From Tubulanus polymorphus (taxonomy: Eukaryota; Nemertea; Palaeonemertea; Tubulaniformes; Tubulanidae), in NCBI RefSeq assembly GCF_964204645.1, contig NC_134026.1, forward strand, positions 23,082,650-23,146,649: a stretch of 64,000 nt of DNA. Reading direction: 5' to 3'. The position numbers were made by a program, and so were the translations under genes. Shown piece by piece: positions 1-14,600 of this stretch. Position 1 is the first letter of the stretch, and the number at the start of each line of letters is the position of its first letter. Below the pieces are notes generated by a model, which searched no databases, had not been told where the DNA came from, and saw nothing but the letters and a program-made list of their open reading frames with translations.

Positions 1-2072
1 AGAAAATTGCATGGCTTACTGAAATTAGTTTCGAGATGTTACGAATAAATACGAGCTAGCGCTGAAAACTAACGGAAAGGACTTTTCTCACATCTTTTTC
101 GTTGTAGAAATCTTCATAAGTTTAATTCCCCTGAGTATGGTTAACGATTTCGGCGGGTTATTTTCGGGGACTTGAGTTTGTAATGCTTCACCTTAAGTCT
201 CAAGAACATCAGTCAATGATTACAAGCAGAGGATGATAAATTGATAAAAATACATCAGCTCCATCTAAGCATGATCAAAGATGAAATACGGAAACACTAG
301 CACTAGCAATTTAGATGCCTTGATTTGGGTATTCTCGGAGCTACCCCTTTCTCGTCCAGTATACCTTGGCGTGCAGTCAGTTGATCTTGGCGTCATCTCA
401 CCTGTCTATTCAAGTCAAATCAGAGCCATATCTCAACCAACGTAAGGAATATCTTCCCACACCCTCGCAATATTCCAACGAATTTTACACTTGGGCTGAA
501 AGGTCAATCAGAAAATAATGTATATCATGTCAGCCTACTGTTAGACATTGAGATGTTTTTCAGAAACAAATAATGCGCTTTCATCGAAAAAGACCAGGTT
601 AGATTTGCACGACATACGCAAGTTTTGCAAGTTTAGTCGACCTTAGCGGAAACATTTAGATATATCCGTAGACTTTGAAGGAACAAAATGGCTATTGGTA
701 CGGCAACGTGGATATTCGGTTTCCATGTCTCGGCAGAAATATGGAGAACAATGTCTACCAAACGAATCAGACGTTTAAATGATAATTCTATATTGTTCTG
801 CGCTAAAATCGCGTTTGGAGACAATTTAGCAATGGTTCTATCTGCAGCTCTAAAAAAACAAACGGCTCGAAGCTTTTTCATCTAAAACCCCTTGAATTCG
901 ATTCATCGAATCTTTTAGGCCCGTTTGACAATACCATTGACGGTTGAGAGGTGTTTATGTCGAAAACTCAAAAGGCAGAATGCACTCTGCATAGAAAAGC
1001 TTTTTGTCTCGGCATCTCGATTATCAGCACGAAGGTTTCCTGCACATGAGAAAATTAATTACCGACCGATGACAAATTTATTTCCCGACTATATATAATT
1101 GGTCAATAACTCGGACATAGATCATGCTAATTGAATCGAGACGGATTCGTTCGATAGATCCTATATGTCGAAGGTAATAGACTGATGAAGCGAACAGAGA
1201 ATATATATATATGCAACTTAACCGGTGGTTTATCTGAAATGATGCGAGCATGATTGATTGTATATTAAACCATGGCAATGACATACGTCCCTTGTTGTTA
1301 TTACTACTAAAGGTTGGCATATATATCCATTGAGGTCGTTTGCAGCGACGGATCCGGGAATTAATGGGCGCCGTGGCCGGATACAACGGATTTAATACAT
1401 TGTCCAGAACTGCAGCCGGTTCAGAGAACCGTGGCGAGACAAAGTGGTGCTGTAGCAGACTAAAATGAACGTGGCAGATATCACAGAAATGATGTCAGTG
1501 GCGATCGCGGGGGCAATATGAGCTTGCAGCAACGTTACACGTATATGCGTAGTTGGCCATGACACGGCAAGCAAGCATTGCTGGTTTTTGAAAGGACATC
1601 CATCACACCGCCTCATCCGTCATTACTCAATGGTTAGCGCATATGGAACCTTTGACAGATACATCGAAAAATAAATGCAACCTCTAATATTAGCCTACGC
1701 ATAGGGAAGATACGAAATATGATTTTATCATTTACATTTTACGAGTAAAAAGTTATCATAGCTGGGATAGAATGTAGCATGTTTGAATCGTTCAGAATTT
1801 ATCACTTTCACCAATTCGCAGAAGTTCGATTTCTATAACTTATGAATATCCTATCTACTGATGTCTACGTATTGTATGATTTTACAAAAAAACAAAATAT
1901 ATAATAGGCCTCTACTGATAATGAGTTTGGAATTGAAAATGACCGAAAAACCAGCCGTTGGTTTTTTATTCCATTGCCAACATGCAATTTCCGCTGAGAC
2001 AAGGAAGAAAAAATTCTACAAGATGTATGTGTCACAGACGTTATTATAAAAACGACGAGACAAAGTGATTTT

Positions 2073-2106
2073 GATGACGATGACGATGACGATGATAGAT
2101 GATGAC
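2073..2106. repeat. GATGAC microsatellite
   Basis: A short, slightly imperfect tandem run of the hexamer GATGAC (with GATGAT variants) lies in the intergenic flank. It is not in any supported reading frame, so it is read as a simple repeat. Confidence 0.8.
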
Positions 2107-5100
2107 TGAAACTCGCATTCTAGCTATAGATAACAAAAAAAAAGACCAATCAGCGCATATTATTCGCCATTAGGCCTACAAGAAAATCGCTCCAGTTTGT
2201 AGCTTGTCGAATATCACCTCGAAGTAGGGCGGTTCATGCGACAACCGTGCTATTTTGGGAATAACTTTTTCATAATCACCGAGGAAAAAGGGGCTTTACA
2301 TAAAAACGGCGGTTTTTCCTAGTCATCACGTCGTGTAAATATAGGTGTATTTCCAGTTTGAATTTCTTGTATTTAGCCGAGTCTTTGGAAGTTGACACAA
2401 AGCAGACACAAAATAACTCGAATCCAACGATGAAAATGAAGTCTACTATCAGCGAATAATCAAATTCGGAACGGCAGAATTACTCGCCATGACGGAAGCC
2501 GATACAGGAACGGAATAATTCACTACGGAGATCCCTAAGTGAATTTGGAACACGTGTCCGCTTCATTTCCTCGGCGTAAGACAAATGTTTCTTACGGTGG
2601 TTCTGTGTTAAACGGAGCGTCAATATCTGAATCTCAGTGGCACACAGCTATACAAAAGACACGCTTCTACAAACAAAAGGACACCGGGCTCCTCCACAAC
2701 TGTACGTAAAACAGGCTTCCCTTTTCTTCCATCAGTGGAGCCTAGTAAGTTCAATGTATGTCAAATCGGTTCATAAAGGGCTATATATTCTTACTGGTCA
2801 TTTTATAATGCACAACCAACAAACGACGATTATTCTGCAGACTCTGCAGCGGGATCCAACGAGGCTTTATAGATAATTCATGTTTGTTGCTGGTACTGAT
2901 TATCTGGCATCGTCTATCGAAACTATGAATTCCAAATGACGTAGTTATTATTTCGCGTATGTGTGATACGATAAAGCGTGTGGTCACACAGTTACACATA
3001 ACTCATTCCTCAGTACGAAACGTCATCAGACGAAATATACAACAAATTACTCTGGCAGACGGTCTTTGACATCGGTGAAAATACGAATTGGATTCCTTGT
3101 GAGTTAGAGCACACGCCAATGCGTGGCAACTACTGAGGCAGACACCAGGAAACGACGATGCGTGAAACAGCAAATATTTCCTGGTTACTCGATAAATCGC
3201 CGTGAAATTGTGTTAATCATGAACATTTTTTATGTGGCCACCGTAAACATTATATCAACAAATACGATCTTTCATTTCAAACCCTTCCCTTTAAGGAGTA
3301 TGATCTATTCTAATGCATCTTCGATGATACCACATTTGATTTTCAACCTTATCTGATGATTTACTCCGTAACATACATTGCAGGCATATACAAGTTCAAT
3401 AAAAAGCAAGCGTTACTCAACTCACAGTCCATCATGCGATTACAATATTATGATGAATAATCAAGTTATATCATTCGTTATTGTCTGGTAGTCGGTAGTC
3501 AGGTTTTAACGCGCATTTTCAGCAATTTTCGTAAAGGGCCCGCCTTGTGGTGTATGTCAGGCGAGTGTGTTTATTGCGGAGGAAGATGAATATAATGGAG
3601 AGTCTTGTAATTTATTACAGGTTGGGCGAGATAATTGATGCGACACTAATGGCCGGTTTTACCTGCGTGACAGACAACTGGTGGTAGGTGGAGATAAGCA
3701 CAGAATGTGTGTACACGCCACGCTGAACGGCAATTAATGTTTAATCGAAATATTTAAGGCTTCGATGCCCTTTATGGGCAAATGCTAGCTTATTGATAGA
3801 ATATGTTGCACTCAATTTTTAGATGATGACATATAAATCTTCGATTTTTTCGTCGGCGAAAAAAAACTCAACGCCCTTAATATAATGTTTTACACCAGCA
3901 GGATTGTACTAATAGCTATAACCGGTCTGTCCGATTCTTGTGTGACATTCCGTCCAATTCTCATTCCGCCAGGCCATTAGGCTTTTCATTGAAAGTATAC
4001 CCCTTGGGGTCCCTCTTTGTCCTTTTTCTTTACTACGTTTTACAACGAAGAAGTACTTCCTTCAACTTTTTCATAAAGTAATAGTAATTTTTTATTGTGT
4101 ATTTTTGTATTGTACTGAAAAAAGAGTAATGCCAAAATTGTATATTGAAGGGACAATGTCAGATCAAAACGACGACGTATAGTGAACGATCATTTCTTAG
4201 CAGAGAACTCAGGGAATTACGGTATATGCGTATTTCTAAAATCACTGTTTCTTTTTTTGTAGGAAGAAGAGCGAAGATTAATCAGTTCGCACGTGCTTCG
4301 CTTCGATGTTCTTCGCAACTTCTTTCATGTCTACATATTTTTCCGTGTCTACTTGACACATGAAGCATAGGTGTATTCAAAATCCGCGATGGGGTCGCAG
4401 CTGTTGGTGACACGTTCACTTCCAGCGACAAAATGAACCACGATATATGCGGGAAATGCTTTTCTGATGTCAATTACCAGACAAATGACGCCATAACGAG
4501 TTGGAATTATTCCATTGCCAGAAGGACCGTCAAAAATATACGGCTATATCGCATTGCACGGTGAAAACGGCAAATAGGTCTTTGTCGGAATAAAACACAT
4601 CGTCTCCGGTGCAACGTACAGTCTTATAGAAAAAGAATTAGATTTAGTCGGCAGAAAATTGGTCTGATAAAATCATCAAAAATGCTCTAAACCAAATCGT
4701 TTACGTGTAATGGCTTAGAATATTATGAATATTTCACTGTTGTTCTCTGGCAGCTGTCGTATGATTTTGCCGATAGGTTGCTTGATTTGAAGTTTATTGC
4801 GTTGCATATATTTATAGCAAACATTCCAGGCCTCGAGCGAACGACGCCATTACAATTGACATAAACTGAAACTTTCCGATTATCTCGGCACTGTCTCGGT
4901 AGCCATTTCCGTGTTTGATATGCCACCGCTTCTTCAATATAGTAATAAAGTACCGACAAATTATTTTCACAACGCTCAAACAAAATATCGAATTACTTCA
5001 TCCGGAAGATGAAGAAAATTGCCTTCGACGTCCATTCAATTAATGTTGGAATTTGATTTATCAAAACTGAAGATAGTCAGAAAGTGCAATCGACAAACCG

Positions 5101-8100
5101 ATCATATACAAAAAAATGTGTCTAGATTTTTGTTCCATCATGCCAATGAGCAATAATTTTTTTGAGACTTACATCAACATAGTCCATTAAAAACCAATTT
5201 GTCGGGCAAATGCAAATCTAAGCGAGCAAACAACCATCATTCATTCATTGCCTTATAGGTGGATATCTGAATATATATTTCATTTTCATTACCAATCTGT
5301 ATTACCCCCTGTCCCATTACTCGTCTAACTTTATTTATCATCAGTCGCACAAGTATACCTTAGGCCTATATTACGATCATTTGAGTATGTTGTTTTTGAG
5401 TTTATTGCACATAAAATCGTGGCTTTACCCATTTACGAAGAGATGTTGGGTGCTGAGGTAGTACCGCTAGGATCAGGTCTAAAACGAAACGACTGTAGTA
5501 CCTTAGTCAGCCCGTAGGCTTAAATATAATTTATATATTTACATTTGTACGGTAAGACGAAACATTGGTATCTTTTTTTTTACATAAAATGTCACGAAGA
5601 ATGTTGTTAGAAGAATTGAATTCTGATGTCGACGTGGTTAACGTGTGTTTTTAACGAAACGTAATTTCCTACTTGCCTCGAGGGTTCACACTGTCGAAGG
5701 TATATACATATGATCCGGGGTACTTTCCCAGACATTACATACACGCATTGAACTTAGATTTTTCAACTAGATTTCATTGATTTCGTTAGAAAACACACAA
5801 CCTACGATTCGGTATTTCACTTTTTATAATTCGAAGATACAGTATTTTTACTGTGATACATAGTTACGCATAGGGAGTTCTTTACATATCAATTACGGTC
5901 GACATATTAAACGACGGCCACCTGACACTGATAAAACTTACAAGCGATTCGTGACTTGAGTTATCATCTATCTGTTACTTTACAAAGATCCCCAAAGAAT
6001 TGTGTGCAGCATGCAAAAAATTACGCTTTTCCAGAAAGCATAATTCATGCATAGCCTATTAATGTTTTAACGTAGTTAGTAACGTAGGTAGGCCTAGTAG
6101 TTTTCAGTCCTTGAGCACTGCTCTTCAACAAGGATAGAAATCGACAAAATGAAATAAATCGATCCCACAATACTATAAACACTGACCAATTACCAAGAAA
6201 AAACAAAACAAAAACACCGAAAGTGAAGGACAACTGACCTTTCTTCTAAATCGGGTTTAAGTAATCCGACGTTTGCCTTTTACCTGTTGGAAAGCCGTCA
6301 GTTCCTGCTACTGGTGCGCGCGGAACGATCGTCAACAGTACGTTCGGTTGCGAATGAATTGAATCGTACGCGATATTTTCACCAGCAAGAGAGACCACTT
6401 GGTGAAAAATAGTAAAATCCGCATATAGTCTTTTCTGATTACTGGTTGTGCGGCAGGTTCCGTGGCGAATACTTTATGTAATAATAACATGGCTGTAGAA
6501 CTGGTCGGGAATGTTGTGTTTGTACAATTGGTAATTTATTGCCGATACAAATTCCGTACATGGAAATATCAACTGAAACTAGCAATTAGCAATTCTTCTA
6601 CTGAAATCTATGAATAGATAGTCATTCGTTATCAATTTATCAATTCCAAAATTTCGAATGTAAAGCTCGAAAAGTGGCACTTACGTCGGAGTCTATATTT
6701 GCTGTGGGATTGACCGATTTGCAGATTTCCATTATTGTCAATAACCGTTATGCTAGGTTGATTTCATCGCGCATCAGTATCATTAAATTGATCGACTTAC
6801 GCTGAAAATGATCATACGCAAGATCAATCATCGCTCTTGGCACAGGGATGATGATTTTAAATTTTATTCCGAAACTGCTGTACACGAAGTGTGTTTGTCG
6901 CGTACATTGTGCTGGAAGCTGGTATTGATGTAGCTACTACAACGACATTACAAAACCTCAGCAGTTGATGCCAATTTTATAGAGAAAGCGTTAATCGTTT
7001 TTCACCCGTGTTTATTTTATCTCTTAAAGGCATGATACGGCTCTGATAAGGGTACTTTTGCGCTGGCGATGTCGCAAGCGGAGATCTACGAGCAGCCATA
7101 AAGGGGATAATGCGAACGGATCGCGCACTTATCTTTGCACCATAACAACAGCTTTTAATGATTTATTTTGCAGATTACGTACTTGAAGAAGTTTTCATTG
7201 GTGCCGAAAGCAAAATCAAACAAAATCAACCAAACTTGTATGATCACGTCATATACTTTCAGTGCGTTCGTCACCAAGGCCATGGCCGTGTTTGCTACGC
7301 GTGGTCCGTCAAGTTTGATACGGTGAACTCGATTGATCTAGCATCATTTGTATTTTGATTGTCATCTCTTGCGGTATTAGTAAAAATCGTCTGAAATTGA
7401 CGCAATAAATCAGGAATTCGGTGATAAATCAGGTCTGATCACGAGTATTACCTCGCGTATTAAGTGCCAGTTGTCGAATTGATCCAAAGACACACACGTG
7501 ACTGTCGACAGCAGACCAGAAAATGCCACCGGTTAAAATATCTACTTTTAATTGGGTTTATCTGTGCGAGCTTGAACTCAACGTTTCCAATGTATTACGA
7601 TCATTCTTCTATTTTTTCGATGACTCAAGGGACTGACTGTACGAACACCACGATTTTGTTTTCTCAAAATGACTCACAGAGTTGCCATGTACTACATGTA
7701 GGTACAATAACAAATTTCGACGTTCGTTTGGTTTTCGACGATGCACCATCACATGCGCAGATGTTGACAGAATTGATATTTCGATAAACTTTCATTCATC
7801 GAGACAAATGTCTCATTCACAGATGTTCAGGACAAAACGTAACGTACGTAAACGGTTTGACCAATCGTACTGAACAACCATACAGTACTACTAACATATC
7901 TAGTAACAGCCTAAATTCTAAATAGAATTTAATTGCCCATGAATAATACGCTTAGTATCATAAAACACTGAGATTAAACTGTAAATTTAGATTTGCAAAA
8001 TAGTTGATTAGGGTAGAGAGTTTTCAATTCGCGTTTATCAGAAATGTTGGGTCTATTAAATGTGACTTGATACGAAGTAGATATTCATTAATATAAAGAT

Positions 8101-8571
8101 GAAATAATATTTTGTTCACAAATGGTTTATCCTGACAAGACAGCTATTGACGAAAACATTTTCGCCAAAAACGGGATTATTATTCCCGCAAGTTTTATGC
8201 TAATTGAATTAGGCTTTAGGTTCTTAGGTCGCCGATCTGTGGCAATCAGCTGCCGCTATCCCATTAAACCACCACAATCACGGCACGTATATGGTTCTGC
8301 TGCCGACGCGACGAATGTCGACTCCTAATTTCATGTCCCTTGTGCCGATAATTATCCGGTAGCAATCGCTTTCACAAGCTCATACTCTTCTCATACTCTT
8401 CACGTACACGCAATATACAATATGAATGGCGAGGAGATGATATACCTCGCGATATTGCGTAATACTTTCTTCTTCGATTGTTAATTGTAAGAGTGCTAGA
8501 GATGACTATCAAAAAATGATATTCCCAAAATGAAAAGGACCCCTCAAAACAAGCTTCAGGCCTGTGCCAAT

Positions 8572-8601
8572 GGGGGGTTCGGGGGTAGCGAACGAACCCC
8601 C
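8572..8601. repeat. GC-rich inverted repeat (hairpin)
   Basis: GGGGGGTTCG at 8572-8581 is answered by CGAACCCCC at 8593-8601 with an 11-base spacer, giving a 9-bp stem in otherwise AT-rich DNA. It may be a remnant of a small transposon; no flanking target duplication was recognised. Confidence 0.5.
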
Positions 8602-11600
8602 TAAAGGTGCCATTCAAAAAATCAGTGTAAAAAGATTATTTTTTTGGAAAAATGATAAGTAATCCATTCTCAAATGATCTATTCGGGTTCACATTTAAGA
8701 TCTGCCGTTTTCAATAGGGGATTGCATCTTTTTCACGGTGACCTAGTGGCATTTTTCTTAAAAGAGAATTGCCCCACACGGGTCTAAGCTTCAAGCCCAA
8801 TATGATAAGTTATAGACGTGTAAGAAAAGCATAAAACTGAAACATTCGTAATAAACCAGTGAACTGTCCAGAGTCAATCCAAGACATATAAATCTCAGAC
8901 CTAAAAGCCACCACATAACGCTACACCATGATAAAGACATTGTTGACTCAACTCATAATGTTCGGTGGTAGCTTTATTACTCTCCCTTGCTATTTTAAGA
9001 AAGTCGTATGAATTCAGTAGAGGCTGTGAGATACACACAACTTTATATAGAAAACATAGACATAAACGCGATAACAATATTCTTACACGTATTTCAAAAT
9101 GTAATGGTCAGATAGATAAGTCATTACAAGATAACTTAATTACAAAATAAAGGCCAATATTCACAATAGTAATTCTTATCTTGAAACACCAATATTGATG
9201 ACGTTGTGCACATCAACTCACACCCTACCCCTTAAAATACGCATACTATATCAATATGTCGAAAACAATTTTAAGGCGTCGGAAAAATTAAAAGATTTCG
9301 ATCATGCAAGGATACAGTCTAGTCCCCTGCGTGCTGGAGCAAACATAAACTCTTTAAATGGAAAATGTATTCTGTACTTCAAAGTAGCCTATACGTGTTA
9401 TGGAACACGTTTCCTGTCAGCATGGTCATATACGCAGCCAGCACACATGTTGTATCTGAATTAATGAAGAAGGATGACGGGTCTACAATATCCGGAATGT
9501 TATCCTGGATTAGCACATGTGTGATTATCTTGTCTGTATGAGTAAGAAATTCAGTAAGCCTAGTTTTAGGATAGGCTACCTTAAGGCAGGGAAAATTGAA
9601 CGAAAAAGGAAACTGAGAACATTAAGAGATGAAATTCAAGGATCGATTGATCTCAAATTTTCTCGATGCCAGACACTCGCTAGAAGATAGAATACGAAAC
9701 GGTTAATTCTGGTATTCCGTTTTGCAACGAAATTATATCATTCGTCCAAACTAGTTTTATACCAGAGGCAATATCACGCGAAGCGACATTTGCCGTAGAA
9801 TTACGACATGCGAGATGCCCCGACATTTAAGTTCAAGACAAATGTGGAGAAATAAAATGCAGTGATAAAAAAGATAACTAGTGGAGTAGATCATAGGAAA
9901 GCTATGAATCAAGTATTCTATATCTTGTTCGTACCATTTATGTCACTAAACCTGTGGGAGTTACGTTATCGTCGGTGACCGTTTTTCCCTCGGTCAAACA
10001 AGAGGGCGAGTGTTAAGTCCATTCTTAAATGTCCAGCGCTCCATAACGAGTGTTCCGACCGACGAAAATAGATCATTACTCTCCGCGGAAGATGCTTGTT
10101 AATGTCGCGGAAAACATAACGCGAATCAAATCCGACACCCCATCACCGACTGAGTAAGTCTATGTGATAGGGTCGGAATTCGATAAAAACTCTCAGTCAA
10201 TCCCCCTTAATAACCAATGTCCACGATAAAACATGGCTAAGATGTCCGTGTTACCGGACCTTTGATTGTCGAACCACGTTCATCGATTTCCACAACTTGT
10301 AAGCGGCCTCGTGTAAGGTCAACAAAACTGACCTATCAACATTGACAGTGACAAACTTCCAGCAATCCCCAAGATTCTAATATCCAACACTACTGAATAT
10401 CGCCCGAGGTGTATCGGATGCAACAATGATTTGTCTCGTTAAGATTATATTTTGAAAATATTTTGATTAAGTTTACAATATAATTACCCACTATATAAAA
10501 AGAACCGTACGAAAGGATGCATGGAGCCGGCAGTGCCAGTGTGAATGATAATCAAACTCGTCTGCGGTGAATTACGTTTTGTGGGAAAGGGCAAATCAAT
10601 AAGATAGGTCAATATCTTGGAAACTGGAGTGTCATTTGAATTCCCAGTAGCGATGAATATTCGCTGTGATCGTTACCCCACTGCCTGACCTACTGAAATT
10701 AGATTATTTTGGAGGGATTTATTTGGTTTTATGAGCCTAAAATAAACTGATACGACCAGTAATAAGAACGTCAAATGGGATTTAACGATATGAAGGTTTT
10801 TTTAACGATTTGCTGAACCCGAGGGTGACTGTCGTCCATCAACATTTTTATGTCAAAACCAAAATCGGTTTTGATCATCTTGCTGCAATCTAACAGGATG
10901 AGATTTATACTAGCGAGTTTACCCACTTCCGGTGTGTAGTGTGCCCCTTGCATGGAGAGGTCGTATTATGGGCTACTGGATAGGAATGTATTCTGATATT
11001 CCCTCTACATAGCGAACAAATGAAATTGCTGCTATCAAGAACTGTTTATATAAATAGATTTCGTCTTGATTATGCATATGTTGGAAAATCCATTTAGATC
11101 TAAGAAACCATACGAATCCTTTGTGCACACGTTATTGCGGCAGTGAATCACGAACCGGATATTCGAATATTCATATTATTTTTTTCTGTTGACTACGTGC
11201 GAATTTTATGAAATAAAAATGAAAATACAAATCTTTAATTACCCGGAGGCTAATTTCTGTAATTTAAGCGTTGTTGTTGCTGCTGATAGATGTAATCAGC
11301 AAATATTCTCACGTGTTTTCCAACCAATGGATAGAATCAACCAAGAATTTTTGTTATCACCTCAATATTCGCCAGTAAGCTTCAAAAAGGCTACGTCGGA
11401 AACGCGGTTCCGCGTCAAAGAATTGCGAGGCTTTGAGAGGCTAATTGGCACGCATTTCATCACAGATAGCCGGGTCTGATCATGGGGAAAATATGAGCTA
11501 CTTTCCATAAGTATTAGATACGCCACATTCGGTATTGATAAAAATGTTCATGTGTTGGGAATTGGCGATTGTCCCCGTGAAAAAGACTTAACAAGTTGGC

Positions 11601-14600
11601 AATCTACATAACTGACTACTATTACCCCCGAGCACCTTCAGCAACTGTCATCACACTTCCGCCGTTACGGAATGTAAGAACGTTCATTATACTTACGAAA
11701 TAAACCGCGTGAACCCATAAATTTGTTTGCTTATGGAAAACGAACCCCGAAGCTGCAGTGTGATATTTTCTATCTGCAGCCAACTACCGACGAAGAATCT
11801 AAAATATGTTTGAATTGCCATTTATTTTTGTTTTAGAAAATGAGTCAATATTTGTTGGACCATGGACTCGTGTCATAGTGCACCCAATCCTGGAAGTGGT
11901 TGTTTCCACAATGATCAACATCGCTATACGATCCTATGTACCCACTGTGGTAACGTCAGAAACTGAGGTTCTTGGTGAAGTCAATCTAACTAGAATTCCA
12001 CCGATAAGTTATCAGGCGACGCATCGAGTGATCTCGACTAAACAGCAGTTAGTAATTGTTCCATTTCCACCGCTCTAAAATCATTTCCGTCATAAAAGTC
12101 GAAGTTGTTGATGGACCTTGTAATGGGCGATTTTTCAGCGTTCGAAAAAAATGGAAAGAAAAGAATCAACAAAACATGCACATCAAGTAAGATGGATCTT
12201 AGGTACACGTTACGTGTATACTGGTAACAGGTTGAGTTGACAGATAAACGTGCATAGAAATCAAATGTCGACGTCGTTGTCGTCGATCCTTTCTAAACTG
12301 CATTATTAATGCAATGAATGATTTTGGAAGCTATTTGAAGCACGTGCAAGTCGTCGAGTTTGTTTTCCGTATCATTTAGCTTTTAATCTGTCACATTTAC
12401 TAGATTATAGCAATTCCTTTTTTAATTCGCATGTCTCCCAATGCAACCGCCGAGATTATACACAGCTGTGAAGGTCCTCTCGCTACAGGATGGCGACTCA
12501 ACTCCGTAGAGACTGATTATATGATGTTTTCATTTTCTGAACGAATCAAGCGTGGAAAATTGGCCATCGCTGACAGCGCGAGGTGAAAAGCCGCCTAACG
12601 TACGTAGAGTAGTATACCGAGAATCACGGCAGGGCCCAGTGATAGATAATATCAGAAAATTGGAACTGAGAGCATCTTTATATAGAGCTCGCGTTCCGAC
12701 GGTCAATTCCAGCGAACTCTTATAATTGCTTTTGATCGGTGATTTCGCAAATGGGGTGAACGCTCTCACAATTTCACATTTCACATAGATCAACCAACGG
12801 ATATATCGAATAGAAAGGAAGTAGGGCTACTTGAAACCTGAATGATGATCATCGTTCACATTGCCTCCATATAAAAAAGTACACACATTATTTTTACGGG
12901 GAAACGCCTCTAAAGCCAAAGGTAACGCGGAAACTGACGACAAAAACATGTTTTAGCGTTTCCCTGTGTTGTGTACGTGTACGAGAAACGAAAAACGGGA
13001 ACGATGATTCCGAGAACAAACATGTTTAATTCCATGTTTCTGTGTTCCCCTATTTTCCTGCTGCGTGTCGCGTGCGTTGGGCTTGAACGTCGAAACGGTG
13101 TTTCAACAAAATGGATTGCTGATTTCATTAATCAACTGCAATTCCGTTGAAATGCGTGATTTTTCAGTTTCAAGGACCACGTAAGATAAACACCGGTATC
13201 TTCCGCAAACATTAATCATCTTACTTTTTTCATTGCATCAGTTGCTGCTTTGATGAGCATCATTCAAAGTGGCAATAAGGTGTGGCGCATGCGCAGACTG
13301 AATGATTCGTTAATTCAACTATGATGTTTTGATTCTCACATGCGAATTTGGAGTTCGCTACACCGTTGCACCAATTTTATTTCCCTCGCGGAAGAAATGC
13401 CTTCCTTTTCTGACACGTTGACTTGATGTATAGAAAACGAGTCCCAAACGTGATTTATGATATAATTTTGTCGCCCGGTTTTTCGTTTTGACGGCAAGAA
13501 ATTCGTCGCTCCTCTGATTTAGTAATAATAAATGACTATACCAGAGGTCTTCATTAGTCACTGTAGGAATTATCCCCCAGTCGGTCTCGTCACAACCATA
13601 ATCTTTCTAATGAAACGAATCTGAATTTCAGCGTTCTAAAATGAGACGTCCAAAGTGCGCGTATATATCTTCTATCAGTAAACTTTGAGAATAAGGATTA
13701 GATTGATAATGTGTTCTCTTAAATTGTACCAGGGAATTAACGTCAGCGAGAGGTGATCACTGCATTGTATATCTGGTGATATTTTTGACAGTTGGGATGG
13801 ACGTTTGGGAAATTTGAATCCCACCGGTGTGGACGTTATCTCATATTGCAATATTCCATATTCCCTTCTCGCAGCGATATTATTAATAATTTGAAAGCCG
13901 ATAGGTCGTTTAGCTTTGCAAATGACGTTTCTCGTTCGTTTATGAATCGTCAATAATATGTTGGCGAGGTCGTCTGTCTTCAAAGACAAATTCTGACCAG
14001 AGACGTTTTCCCGGCGATAGATATTGAGTAAACGTCCACGTTATGTCTGAGAAATCACATGACCTATGACCGTCAGTTTGTTGTAAGCTAGTTTTCGTCA
14101 TGTTTAGCGATGTACTTATCTTTCGCGGCCTAGGAGTCAAATAATGAATGATTTAGATATCGATATATTCTATTCTATAGTGGATTCAAATCTAACTTAT
14201 ACACGTACATGTGGAAATTGTTCGAATAAGTTCCCTTCTTCGGTGCGTTTGTCGTTTCAAATGGTTTTGCCGAATTTTCTTAAGGTTTATCTACCGGGCG
14301 GCGATTATTCTTGATGGCAAGATTGACAGGCGTTCGTGTTCGTATTTTAGAATAATCGTTTGAAATCGGTTTCATTTCCAATTATCTTCTCTAATCGGAA
14401 AGGATTCGTGGGACAAATATTTGATGAAAGTGAAATTGGCTTCGCGACTGTGGCAATTTTCGTTCATGAAATATGGCAAATAAGATTTGCAATCTTAACT
14501 CGGCTAGTGGAACGTAGCTTCATCAGTGTTATCAGGACTGTAGCACCAATCTTAAATATTCTTTCTTAAACAATTTGGTACTTGTTTGCCTTCAATGTTA

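Noticed and set aside
7464-7787. 107-codon plus-strand ORF with a hydrophobic segment
   Set aside because: Starts at a non-ATG codon, has no known domain and no neighbouring exon; treated as chance.
11806-12078. 90-codon plus-strand ORF with alternating Val/Ile segments
   Set aside because: No family recognised, no repeat or splice support; may be worth a database search but cannot be called a gene.
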